Below, in pieces: positions 32,302 to 42,195 of a DNA stretch of 64,000 nucleotides. Under the pieces are notes generated by a model, which saw nothing but the letters and a program-made list of their open reading frames with translations, did no database searches and was not told the DNA's origin. Each line of letters starts with the position of its first letter. Position 1 is the first letter of the stretch. The translations under genes were made by a program, and so were the position numbers. This stretch comes from Neonectria sp. B-13 (lineage: Eukaryota > Ascomycota > Sordariomycetes > Hypocreales > Nectriaceae): NCBI GenBank assembly GCA_002682825.1, contig NOKP01000030.1, forward strand, positions 381,924 through 445,923, written 5' to 3'.

Positions 32302-33586
32302 ATGCCGGCTCTAGGTTCAAAGACTGAGGCGAAGATGATCCTCTGTATGAATGACCTCCGGGAAGCTGCGGCAAGCCGATTGCCAGTGAGTGCAAGAGGT
32401 ACGTATCATCCGCTTGCTCATAATGGAAAGTGACGCCCTCCGATCGGCTGGCGACTGGCTAATTGGCTCCGACTCATAAGAATTCTTTGATTCTGGATCC
32501 GATGACCAGATCACCGTCCGCGAGAACACCACCGCTTACGGAAAGTACCGATTGCGCCCTAGGGTCCTCGTCGATGTTTCCAAGTCCGATACCACCATGT
32601 CGCTATTCGGTCGACATATTGACTTCCCTCTTTGTGTCTCCCCAACGGGTTTACAGGCCATGGCGCATCCCGATGGCGAGTTAGCCACGACCCGCGCATG
32701 CGCCAAGCGAAACATCCACATGGGCGTCTCGAGCTACTCAAACAATTCAGTCGAGGCTGTGCGAGCCGCGGCGTCGGAAATCGCTGAGATTGAACATATC
32801 ATGCAGCTGTATTCTATGAAGGACAGAGCGAAGCAGGAAAGAATAGTCAAGCGGGCAGAAGCGGCCGGGATGAAAGCCATCTTCCTCACTGCAGACAGCC
32901 CAGTTCTCGGAGTTCGGTACAATGAGCACCGCAATAGTTTCAAGACTCCCAGCGGATTGGACTTTCCGATGTTGGAGAAGACGTCGGAGCAGATTCAATC
33001 CGAGGGGCACACCGATGGCTTTACGGCATTCAGCTCCGACGCTCACTCGTGGCTTAAGGAAATACCGTGGCTAAGATCCATCACCAAGATGGAAATCTGG
33101 ATCAAGGGTATCTTGACTGCCGAAGATGTGTTGTTGGCGCGGGAGTTTGGATGTGACGGGGTGGTTATCAGCAACCACGGCGGCCGACAGCTTGACGGCG
33201 TTCCTTCTACCATCGATGCACTCCCCGAATGTGTCATAGCCGCCGATGGAAAGATCAGAGTGCACATCGATGGCGGCATTAGAAGCGGTGCTGACATTTT
33301 CAAGGCCCTGGCTCTCGGGGCTGAGTGTTGTTGGGTTGGAAGGCCTGCGATTTGGGGCTTGGCGGTACGTGTCCCTGAGAGCTACAGACACAATACATTG
33401 AAGCCGTTACTCACGCTTGCCTTCTTACTCTAGTACGACGGCGAAGCAGGTGTCAAGAAGATGCTCGATATCTTACACGCAGAGTTCCGCCAGTGCATGC
33501 AGCTTACCGGTTGTCGGACGATCTCCGACATCACCAAGGCCTCATTGGGAGTGGTCAGACATGATGGACCGTTAGCCAGACTGTGA
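32302..33586 (+). CDS. FMN-dependent 2-hydroxy-acid oxidase/dehydrogenase
   Basis: Three exons (32302-32398, 32481-33364, 33434-33586) give 377 residues, the length of glycolate/lactate oxidases and without a cytochrome b5 head. The FMN barrel is complete: LCVSPTGLQAMAHPDGE, the QLYSMKD strand, the WIKGI lysine strand, the active-site signature SNHGGRQLDG with catalytic His265, and DGGIRSGADIFKALALGA for phosphate binding. It should oxidise an L-2-hydroxy acid (lactate, glycolate or mandelate type), probably giving H2O2. In the usual YYxSGA motif near residue 34 this protein has FFDSGSDD, so a tyrosine that helps bind substrate in glycolate oxidase is replaced by phenylalanine. No C-terminal peroxisomal SKL is present (it ends in ARL). 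Confidence 0.9.
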
Positions 33587-34674
33587 GGTTACGTGGATTT
33601 GCTGCAGCGTTACTCTTCGATCGGAAAGCTCACCACCCAAAACATGACTGCTAGCTTGGGTGACAAACTACGAGACAGATAATGACCAGCCTAGTTTGCT
33701 TTTGTCACCCGGTGATTGTACCTTCAATCCTCTTCAAAACCGTCAAATGGGACCGTTTGTTGCACATTCACATGTTCCTATACTAGTTTCATTTCGTATC
33801 TATGCACAACCACGTGAGGGGTGAGGCATCGGCGAGAAGCAGTTTTGCAGTTGCGGAAACTCTTTAGTATTCGTGTAGGGTGTGTTCCATCGGCTCCAGA
33901 TAGAATGTCGCCCTCATCGTCCGGCGATTGGTAGTTTACCGCCCTTTATCGGGGACGGAGGTTAATAAGATCCAGCATGTAAAGATGCATGAAATCTTCA
34001 ACTTTGGCCCTAAGAACCAAACTACGTCTGAACTAAAAGACTGAATTCAGTACTCCATTGAAACAGAAAAGTAAAGCATATAAGGCGTACACGCTTCATC
34101 AACCAGTCACCATGTCTCTGTCTCCTCTCCAGTGAAATCATGACCGACCTCGCGAGCATGTGATTTTGCATAATCCTGCTGTCGGCGCTGGGGATGGGGT
34201 TCCCGATGGGAGTTGTAGATGAGACCGAAAAGGCGAGAGCGGTTACTAGGCCGCGGAGCGACTCACATGCGGAGTGAGTACATACAGCAACCTAGATAAC
34301 CACGGGGCTTACTTTAAACCTGAACTATGCACACAATACCTTTCCTTATAGTTTTAAGACGGTAATTTGGGTAGCTCATCCAGTATCTCCAACGGATGTA
34401 CTATTGTCAGTCCTGAACTGAAAGCTGGCTTGCCTATGGAAATATATCTTACTGGAAAGAAAGCCAACAGGTCCTGTTGTGGCTATGACCAGCATGCAAA
34501 ATAACTGGCACTCGAAATGGAACGCGGCTCAGTCTATAATGCATGTGTAATCAGGATCCTTCGTAACTAAGAGTGGCTAAGACTAGTGTCCACGACCACC
34601 TCGTTCGCGACATATACGCGAGTAATCTATGCCCTAAAATTCCCGTAGTTGCGTGCACTACCCCCTGGGAAGGC
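33587..34674. other. Intergenic region, no gene seen
   Basis: A 1.09-kb spacer, AT-rich with many stops. I see nothing that supports a gene or structured element. Confidence 0.45.
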
Positions 34675-36729
34675 TCAGTAATGGCGGCGTATCTCAGAAC
34701 ACAACTGATGGATTGCTGCGTACATCGTATGACCACCCGGGACCATGGCCGCATTGAGACACCAAATCAGAAGACCACATATTGAGACCAAAAGCACAAT
34801 CTGTTGCTTGTACGAGTTGGCAGGCTGGGAAACATATTTCCCCGTTGTAAAGGGTGCTGGGACCGCAATATCCTGATTATACGCCCGGGTGCGCAGCTCA
34901 TCAATCTGCTTGCGCACGCTGGCCACAGCATCGCCGTTGAGCAGCACACCATTTTCCAACGACCGACCCTGGTGCAACATGTTGCGCTGCGTCGGCCACA
35001 GGTACGACGTGCCGAGGTACGCAGTGCTGCCGTCGGCAATGATGACGTTGAAGTGCGGGCGCGGCTCCCACCAGCTCGAGTCCTCGAGATGCAGGTTAGG
35101 ATAACGCGCTAGGGCGTCCATCAACAGTCGGATTGAGACACGGTCGAGCTCGCGTACTTTAATTGTAACGTCGACACCGCTCGCGGCACGATCGAGGAGC
35201 ATCTGCGTCATGATGGGATCGACTAGCTCCGAGATGCTGACCATCAGCTCACAAGACGCGCCGCGGATCAGGGCGTCTTGTGCACGGCTGATATAAGTTA
35301 AGCCGGCAACTGGATCGTTGATGACAACACCGTGGCTCGCAAGCTCGGCAGCAAGCTCGGCGCGGCGTTCAGGGGGTGCATTTCCACGAATAGCCTCGTC
35401 GGTATAGCGCCGGAAAGACACAGCTGCAGTCGGGGGCAACTCGATGGAGAAGTCGGCTTTGTTGATGGGCCATGTGTCCATGACGGCACCAGTGCTAAAC
35501 AAGACCCGGTTGTCAATCACGATGCCCTTCGCATGCATTACTTGGCGAGTCGGGCCGTCGGCGCCGGTGAAGGTGTCGATGTGAATGTGGTTGTCATTCA
35601 GGATCTGGATATAGTTGCGGAATGCAGGCGTCTCCTGAAACTCGGTCGGGCCAAGCTTGGACACAACGATCGCCATGTCGGCGTTGGGATTCTGGCACCG
35701 AAAATAAACCAGCGCAGAGAGCACACCCCGGGCATCGCCCTGGTTGCTCATCGAGAGGTTGAGCAGCGTGAGCCGGCGTGGCCTTTCGCTTCCCTCACTA
35801 GGCGGAGTGTGGTCGCGAATAAAGTTCTCGAACACGGCGAGATGTTCGGCTCCGTTGGTCAGCAGCGGCATGTCGCCGGCCGGAAGATTGCCGAAGAGTG
35901 GGTCTTGGATCGGCCCGCCATCCGGATCGGCTCCGACGCTCGTCGCCCGACTGCGGAGCTGGTCCTCGCAGTACAGGAACATGTCGACGTCGAAGCTGGA
36001 GCCAAAGTCGAGCGACTCAACCCTCTTGTAGCGTGGTACAATCTCGGCCGGCGAGATACTCATGCGTTGTGTGTTTCCGTCGCGGTCCATGCCCGTTGCC
36101 ATTAGCTGGCCGCTGTTGCTGACTTCGATGATGTATGGGCCTTCCAGTTCCCGATCACACAGTCGGGCCTCAAAGCGCTGACCTGGCCGCAGAGGCACCC
36201 GTATCTTGTCCCTAGACGCTACTGGGGCCATGCGCACGATGCCGTGCTTCACGGGGCCTAGCTTATGCTCGCCTTCGACGCTGGGGAATCGCACCCGTGC
36301 CGTCTTGGCGCCGGTGATGGTCCGCGTGCGCTCCATGTTTCCCGGACTCGCCAGCTTAAGGATTGCGTCAGATGGACCGGTCACTGCTTCGAGTGAGATG
36401 ACGCGCCAACACACGCCGTTGAGCATCGCCGGCCGGCCGGTAAAGCACTCGATCCGCATGTCCTTGTGCATGGCGCGCTGATCCCGTAGCAGCAGTTCAA
36501 CAGCAGGGCTCACGCCCAAAATGTCGTGAGGCTGGCCCTCGTGCTCGATGGGTTCAGGGACGCGTGCCCGCTCCTCACGCGACCGCACATACAGCGGGAG
36601 CATTGGACAGAAACAACCACCACGAAGGTTCAATATCCCGGGCGGTCCTGCAGCTGGAACTCGGCATTGAGTAGCATGGGCGATTGTGGAAAGAATGTGA
36701 AGTTGATCGAATGCAGCCCTGTCAACCAT
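34675..36729 (-). CDS. Large intronless phospholipase D-like (HKD) protein with C-terminal membrane segment
   Basis: A single uninterrupted exon of 684 residues, clearly GC-richer by eye than its flanks. The C-terminal half carries two PLD-type sites: H399-x-K401-x4-D406 (HAKGIVIDNRVLFSTGA), which is complete, and H559-x-N561-x4-D566 (HFNVIIADGSTAYLGTS), in which the lysine is replaced by asparagine. A single hydrophobic segment near 650-672 (IVLLVSICGLLIWCLNAAM) could anchor it. The N-terminal 270 residues are not recognised and look beta-rich. The enzyme might cut phosphodiesters (lipid or nucleic acid), but the altered second site means activity is uncertain. The lack of introns, base composition and isolation between empty spacers are compatible with horizontal acquisition. 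That is inference. Confidence 0.75.
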   Translation of the reverse strand: MVDRAAFDQLHILSTIAHATQCRVPAAGPPGILNLRGGCFCPMLPLYVRSREERARVPEPIEHEGQPHDILGVSPAVELLLRDQRAMHKDMRIECFTGRPAMLNGVCWRVISLEAVTGPSDAILKLASPGNMERTRTITGAKTARVRFPSVEGEHKLGPVKHGIVRMAPVASRDKIRVPLRPGQRFEARLCDRELEGPYIIEVSNSGQLMATGMDRDGNTQRMSISPAEIVPRYKRVESLDFGSSFDVDMFLYCEDQLRSRATSVGADPDGGPIQDPLFGNLPAGDMPLLTNGAEHLAVFENFIRDHTPPSEGSERPRRLTLLNLSMSNQGDARGVLSALVYFRCQNPNADMAIVVSKLGPTEFQETPAFRNYIQILNDNHIHIDTFTGADGPTRQVMHAKGIVIDNRVLFSTGAVMDTWPINKADFSIELPPTAAVSFRRYTDEAIRGNAPPERRAELAAELASHGVVINDPVAGLTYISRAQDALIRGASCELMVSISELVDPIMTQMLLDRAASGVDVTIKVRELDRVSIRLLMDALARYPNLHLEDSSWWEPRPHFNVIIADGSTAYLGTSYLWPTQRNMLHQGRSLENGVLLNGDAVASVRKQIDELRTRAYNQDIAVPAPFTTGKYVSQPANSYKQQIVLLVSICGLLIWCLNAAMVPGGHTMYAAIHQLCSEIRRHY

Positions 36730-37525
36730 AGTCTATATACCCTGTCAACCCGAATCACTTCCCTTTCTACCTTTCCTCCTTTCTCAAAATGGGGTTACCT
36801 TGCCCATTACGTAGCAACTGAGACATGCCGTGATCGACACAAGCCCTAGCTAGTGCCTCACCACCCTACCACAGCTATACAACTGCATAAGGACGTCACA
36901 AAGTATGGGTACTGCTGTGACTACTCCGTAATGGAAATGAAGTTACGTCCTAGCCCCATAGCCTCAAAACCTTACACCACTATGAGCCGTGCCGTGCCGT
37001 GCCGTGTGGGTTGCCATGTCTTGTGTGTTTCCGTGCCAGCAGTAAGACGGGACTAGCTTTACCTCCCCATTCCCTATATTTTCTGACCACTAGGAGGATG
37101 GTACTGGGGCACCGACCTTTAAAAATAACTTCCTGACTGTCAATGGTGGCCACATATCACAACAGCAGGATGCCACTTACTACCACCAGAAGCGAGTTGG
37201 CGTTCTCCTTGCATAATTCGCCGTCGCTAAGCATCTTCGCCCCTTCTTCAGCTTATGATGTAATGTTAACACCACTGGTTTGAATGGAGCCACGAACTGT
37301 CGCAAATTAATACGAAAGCGGTCATTTGTGAGACCCTCTAGGAATGTGGCAAGCTAAGTTTGGGGCCAAATCCGCGTCGGCTCAACTGTGGTAGCGCCTT
37401 CAGCTGAAATATCCAAGCCATCACGCTTAAATGAGTCAAGAGGGGTTGCTTGCGCCAATAAAAATGATGCATGTTGGCAGCCACTCGGTTGTTGGGAGAG
37501 CACACGATAGAAGCCGCTTGCCGTG
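36730..37525. other. Intergenic region with a pentanucleotide repeat, no gene seen
   Basis: A 0.8-kb spacer. Four copies of GCCGT lie at 36986-37005 and one TACTCCGTA motif at 36922-36930. No coding content is recognised. Confidence 0.45.
36986..37005. repeat. Microsatellite (GCCGT)4
   Basis: Four perfect tandem copies of a pentamer in non-coding DNA. Confidence 0.8.
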
Positions 37526-38437
37526 CTACGTCAGTGGCGACATATTGGAGACGCAACGGGAATTCTCACTCATCGCTACAACAGCCTTGTTTTCTGAGTC
37601 AAGATAAGATCTTCGGTTTCCCATGGTATTCTCTTCACGGTATCGCGTAAGAGACAGCCCAGACCTTCTCGTAGACCCATCCGAACTGGCAGGACCTGGA
37701 ATAGACAATATCCCGCTTCTGAAGCCAGAGATCAACCTCTCTCTTGGCATACTGAATGGTATAGGAGCCGTAGCATGCGTCAAGTCCGCCTTGGCATCTA
37801 GCTCCCACTCGGCCTCCAGATGACCCGTTATAATGGTCGCCGGGTTTAGGCCTTCTACCAGAGTCAGCGTTCTCTTCCAGGCAGTTAAAACTGGAAGAGT
37901 CTCAATCCCTCCAACCCAAATATGCGAGCAGCGCGCATAGAGTGAATTGCCGTAGATGATCGTCTTGACGGTAGCCAGAAGAGGGTGGTCGGCGCAATCG
38001 CCTTGCAGAGGGCCCATTAGAACGACTGGAGAGCTCTCATTTCTATCGAGGACGAAGAAGCTGTGATGGAACTCGTCGGGCTTTCTAGGCGCCGCTGGCA
38101 CCTTGTCCGTACCGACGACAGTGGGCCAGTACTTTACTTTCTTGTCGTATTCGCGATCAATGGCAGCACGAACATAGGGTGCCGCGTAGAACTTCGCATC
38201 TGGAAATGCTTCGAGGATTTTATTTGTGCTGAAATAGTGATCTGGGTGATTGTGGGTTATGAAAACGGCTTTGAGCGGCAGCGTCGTCGTCGTTCTGATC
38301 CATGATACTACATCGTTCGCGTCGAGGATGAGGAATGTCGGGTCAACCAAAGCACAGTACTTGCTGCCTGTAATGAGAACAGTGACCGAACTGAGCCCTT
38401 CTACAGACGAGCAATGGATATGGGTCGTGAGGGGCAT
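37526..38437 (-). CDS. Metallo-beta-lactamase-fold hydrolase
   Basis: A single exon of 303 residues from ATG 38437; the frame upstream has no ATG. The zinc motif is intact: H62-N-H64-P-D66-H67 in FITHNHPDHYFSTNKIL, with ALVDPTFLILDA before it and ITGHLEAEW carrying a later metal-ligand His. This places it in the MBL superfamily, which includes fungal lactone and thioester hydrolases. The substrate is unknown. Residues after about 230 (from THATAPIPF on) do not resemble the helical tail expected. A neighbouring frame starting at about the same point reads YGSYTIQYAKREVDLWLQK, which looks more protein-like. The gene may therefore carry a one- or two-base frameshift near 37745, or an unrecognised short intron. 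No signal peptide. Confidence 0.75.
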   Translation of the reverse strand: MPLTTHIHCSSVEGLSSVTVLITGSKYCALVDPTFLILDANDVVSWIRTTTTLPLKAVFITHNHPDHYFSTNKILEAFPDAKFYAAPYVRAAIDREYDKKVKYWPTVVGTDKVPAAPRKPDEFHHSFFVLDRNESSPVVLMGPLQGDCADHPLLATVKTIIYGNSLYARCSHIWVGGIETLPVLTAWKRTLTLVEGLNPATIITGHLEAEWELDAKADLTHATAPIPFSMPRERLISGFRSGILSIPGPASSDGSTRRSGLSLTRYREENTMGNRRSYLDSENKAVVAMSENSRCVSNMSPLT

Positions 38438-39109
38438 AGTGATCTTGTAAAAGCTGGAGTGCTCAGGTGGCAATGGCTGGGTCGGCGAGACCGGCAAGAG
38501 AGAGATAACCAAGCGATAATATTTCCAGCAAAGTTCTCTCTAGTACTTCAGCGCTGGAGGGAGCGACTTCGCAAGGGAACTTATACTCGGGGGCGTCTCA
38601 AACTCACCCAGGGTTCTCTCTGTTGATCTTATGAGTCAAGGAAATGTGGGGAAGGCCAGATAGTCAAGACAATGCCATCCTCCTCTTTTGTAGCCTGTAG
38701 GCTTTCAATGAGGATCGGCTCAGAAGGGCAATGTCACCATTTGCAGACTGCTAGCGTTTATAGGTGCCAGTTTTCCAGTCAAACTTGGCCAAGCTGCCGA
38801 GAAACGCTTCCTGAACAACCTTCAGGCCGTTTCCGTCGCAATTACAACTTGCTAGTGAATGTGACACAAGGAAGCCGGCCACCTTGAAGGTGCAGGTCAG
38901 CAAGATTTTCGTATGGAACTGAGCTTGCAGCCACTTGGAAATCTTCTTGTAAATTGTCGTGTTATCGCAGTTTCGGGGGCAAGGTATTTGGTCCGCTGGT
39001 AAGAGGCTTTGTTGGTTCCACGTACATGAAGCATCACGCATGCACATATTCACGTAGTGCTGATTGCGCATTGATAGACTTTGTAGGAGATATAAACTGC
39101 TTACCAGCA
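38438..39109. other. Intergenic region, only a doubtful small ORF
   Basis: A 672-base spacer. On the minus strand a 120-codon frame (38751-39113) has six or so cysteines in its second half but no signal peptide at its start. It overlaps the end of the DUF7136 gene, so I do not call it. Confidence 0.4.
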
Positions 39110-39976
39110 TCATATTAATACTAAACTATATAAAATCGAAATGGCTCCCAACGTAATGTACATCGAGGACCTAGGGTTTCCCACTGGAGCAGCATTTGTC
39201 TCCGTAGGCTCTGGCGTGGCAGTGGTAGCTGTTGCTAGTAGAGCGGATGTGGCTGAGCTCGCAGCCTGGCTTGAGATACTACTTGCGACGGCCTTGTCGA
39301 TCTTGACTGCGCAAGGAGTCCCCTCAGCCGCGTCTTCCTCCTTATCCAGTACAATTGGGCAAGAAGGTACTGTCGCATTCGGTCGCAAATCCACCACGGA
39401 TCCCAACACAGGGCACTTGGGGACATCGAGCACATCCGGATTTATTCCTACTCCTGTTCCGTTGAAGCTATGCCGGACGTCGTATGGTGTCTCAATAGAG
39501 AACATAAGGCCACCAAAGACGATTGATCCTACGTAACCACATCGTTCATGAAAATCCCAGTCGACGCGCCAATGTAGCATGTACTGCTCGCCGCTGCTCT
39601 TGCCACGAATCCACTCCGTCACGTTGGTGTTGGCAACTAGGATAACGGGTTCGTCGGCGTCACGGGGGTGTTGAGTCTCGAAATCGGCCATATCGTAAGT
39701 GATACCACCCGGAATACGTCCGTCGCTGTAAGGCATAATGTCCCAGCCGATCGTGAAGTTGTAACCCAGCGCCTGTATGGCCGTGTAGTTCTGCACGGCT
39801 ATGGAGATAGGAAAGACGTCAGATGGCTTGTATGTCTCATTGCGCGGAAAGATGACATCGATTTCGAAGCGTGCTGTCACGTTGTTGATTGAGGTGGCAC
39901 TAGCACAGGGAATAATAAAGGTGAAAAGGTTGACAACGCTAGCAAATGCCGCCGTCAGGCGTTGTAAATGCGGCAT
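39110..39976 (-). CDS. Secreted GPI-anchored DUF7136-type protein
   Basis: A single exon of 288 residues. It has a signal peptide (hydrophobic 10-28, ending CASATS) and an ectodomain of about 200 residues with a beta-sandwich look: RFEIDVIFPRNETYKPSDVF, then FPISIAVQNYTAIQALGY, WRVDWDFHERCGY and FGGLMFSIETPYDVRH. Several N-glycosylation sequons and four or five cysteines are present. A Ser/Ala/Thr-rich stalk (about 225-265) leads to a hydrophobic tail SSMYITLGAISILYSLVLI, typical of a GPI signal. The pattern matches fungal secreted proteins annotated DUF7136, whose function is not known. It should be displayed on the cell surface. Confidence 0.82.
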   Translation of the reverse strand: MPHLQRLTAAFASVVNLFTFIIPCASATSINNVTARFEIDVIFPRNETYKPSDVFPISIAVQNYTAIQALGYNFTIGWDIMPYSDGRIPGGITYDMADFETQHPRDADEPVILVANTNVTEWIRGKSSGEQYMLHWRVDWDFHERCGYVGSIVFGGLMFSIETPYDVRHSFNGTGVGINPDVLDVPKCPVLGSVVDLRPNATVPSCPIVLDKEEDAAEGTPCAVKIDKAVASSISSQAASSATSALLATATTATPEPTETNAAPVGNPRSSMYITLGAISILYSLVLI

Positions 39977-41045
39977 TTTCGGTCTGTATAGTTAGTTAAC
40001 TAGTCAAGAAAGTGGAGGAAGTCAAAATGGGGAGAAAATCAGCCCCTTAATGTCACGGCTAAGATAGGTTGAGACTAGGCGGTCACAGCCGGCAGAACCA
40101 TTAGATGTGTACTCCCAATCATCAACACACGTTGTCAGACCCTTGGCAGTTTGATTGGCAAGTGCATCCTTCAGCCCTGCCAAGGCGAGGTCCTGAATTA
40201 CCCGAGGACCGGTATTAGGGCTTTCCTTTATGCATACCGTGAGCTTTCACTAGATATTCCCGATGGGGCATCCAATAGACTCACTCTATGTAGAGCTATG
40301 GGGATGATCTCGTCGACCTGGGTAACTTCGGCGTCAGTAAGCCCGGTCGCTATTTGATCGAGTACTGCCCGGACCAGTACGGACTAGAGACCGAAGGATG
40401 GAGCCTCACTACCTATGGCCTAAACCAAAATCTCATTGAGAACGAGATGGCGACCTAATTAACTAGTGGAAGGAAAGGCCTAGCTTTTTACCATCAACCA
40501 GACTGCAGAGTCCACGCTGCTAAAGCTAGGACAGACAATCGTTCCTAAACTCGCATAAACAGTAAACCCATCGAAGTTATAGCTAAAGGGTACAGCAGAT
40601 GCCAAAGTTCGGTCCGTTTCGCCTGACATATGTGACGGATCACATCGCTTCACGTATCTCCTGAATCTCGCCAGGTCTCACTGAAGGACAAAGGATGGGG
40701 TTCGATTTTGGGCCTGCGGATAGCATAGCGAAGAAGCCAGTTTGAAGAGAAAGCATCTTAATCGCCATATGAATAGCGTTCCCTAAAAGCATGAACCATT
40801 ACTCACATTGCCTCCCCCGTAGGCATTCCATCTGTCCCAGTCAGCTCAGGTAGTTGCACTCTATCGTTTGCATCAGGCATTTGGTCTGAGTCGGCAACTC
40901 CATCCTGCCCCCGGCTAGAAACCGGCTGGCTGTTTTCCCCAATCGTGCCGGCTTTAGAAGTATCTCCAGGCATGTTTCCCACTGCCTGGTTTACTCGATC
41001 ACCCCACACATATGAGTTTAATAGGATAAAGGCCTGAACCTGATA
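39977..41045. other. Intergenic region, no gene seen
   Basis: A 1.07-kb spacer. A minus-strand frame of 84 codons (40803-41057) without recognisable content is the longest open stretch near the right end. Otherwise the sequence is full of stops. Confidence 0.4.
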
Positions 41046-41928
41046 GTGACGCCGCAATCGGATAAGTCAATTCAGTACTACCGCGTAACTCTGCGACCTC
41101 TCCAGGCAGATGACGTTCCCACTCAGGGACCTGATGCTCTGTCTCCTTCAGTAGTAGGTGGAGAAGGAAATTTCAACCTGTATCCGTGGGGCGATGATCC
41201 AACACTGCCGTCAGATAGGCCGGCGATGTATAATGCCCAATGGTCGCAGGCGCAGCCCACTACTGTTGACAATACAACTTCTATCACAAACTCAACTAGT
41301 TTCTCTGTGGGCGGTGACGCTGGATTTTTCGGGGACGTACCCACTGCAGGTGAGTGCTATAATCCCGAAGACCGCTGGTGCTCATGATAGGCTGACGTTT
41401 GGGTGATTCTTTCCTTTAATTAGGAGTCACTGCAAGCTATTCACTATCGCATAGTACCACGGTTGTTATCGCCCCTGTCAAGATTATCAACCAGAGCCAA
41501 GAAGTGATTCTGGGCGTGCGCTTCCATATACAGAGTATGGAAGACGGTAAAGACGCCTTCCAGCCTTATATTTCTGGTATTCTGCAGGCCCCCGATGACG
41601 GGCGGGGCAACCGCAGTAACGACCCGGCGGTGGTTGGCGCTCGTCAACTTTGTTTTGACCTCCGCATTTGGGCATTGCCTTTGAATTCGAACAGCTGGCG
41701 ATGGATGATCTCATCTTCGCTTGGACACAGGTGCCAAGAATAAACCGTACGTTCCAGGTTAGAATGCCGCCCAAGCCGACGCAAACTATCTAGGGCAGAA
41801 TGGAAACTGGCTGCGGTGCGAATTAAGATCCCGGTGGCTAGGGTAGAAGTTACGGCAGTGGACTCCTGCAGCACAACTACTTTTATGGAACCACACAACG
41901 CAGCCCGTTTGTCTATAACGTGTAGTAG
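41046..41928 (+). pseudogene. Decayed beta-rich protein gene, possibly of a pore-forming (leukocidin-like) fold
   Basis: An open frame without ATG begins at 41046 (YYRVTLRPLQADDVPTQ) and runs to an apparent intron (donor after 41350, acceptor at about 41424), then continues to about 41675. There the protein-like reading moves to another frame by one base. Further on, TAG, TAA and TAG stops interrupt a still recognisable Gly/Asn-rich frame up to about 41928. Alternating short strands such as STSFSVGGDAGFFG and ASYSLSHSTT recall bacterial and fungal beta-pore-forming proteins, but this is a resemblance in style only and I cannot prove the family. With no start codon, a frameshift and several stops, no working product is expected. 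Confidence 0.45.
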
Positions 41929-42195
41929 GTCCATTTATACAAAACTACCTCATTGACCAAGGTTCGTATGGCCATCACGATTGTTCCGGCTGGCACTGGC
42001 TGGCAGGCAAGCATCTGCTCTGCCTGAAACGAACCCGCATTCCTACGGTAAATCCAAGCATGTCGGCCATGAGTTGTAAGATATCATTTCAATCTTCAAT
42101 TCTCTCTAGTAGACACGACGAAATCGATAGCACGCAGCCGAGTTCACATACAGAAGACTAGAAACGTCGTCTCATGTGTAGGCTCATGTAGATAG

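Noticed and set aside
36986..37005. (GCCGT)4 as a possible functional element
   Set aside because: A short microsatellite of this kind is common; nothing around it suggests a role.
38751..39113. A cysteine-containing 120-codon minus-strand frame resembling a small secreted protein
   Set aside because: It has no signal peptide at its start, overlaps the end of the DUF7136 gene and has no convincing intron, so it is more likely that gene's 3' region.
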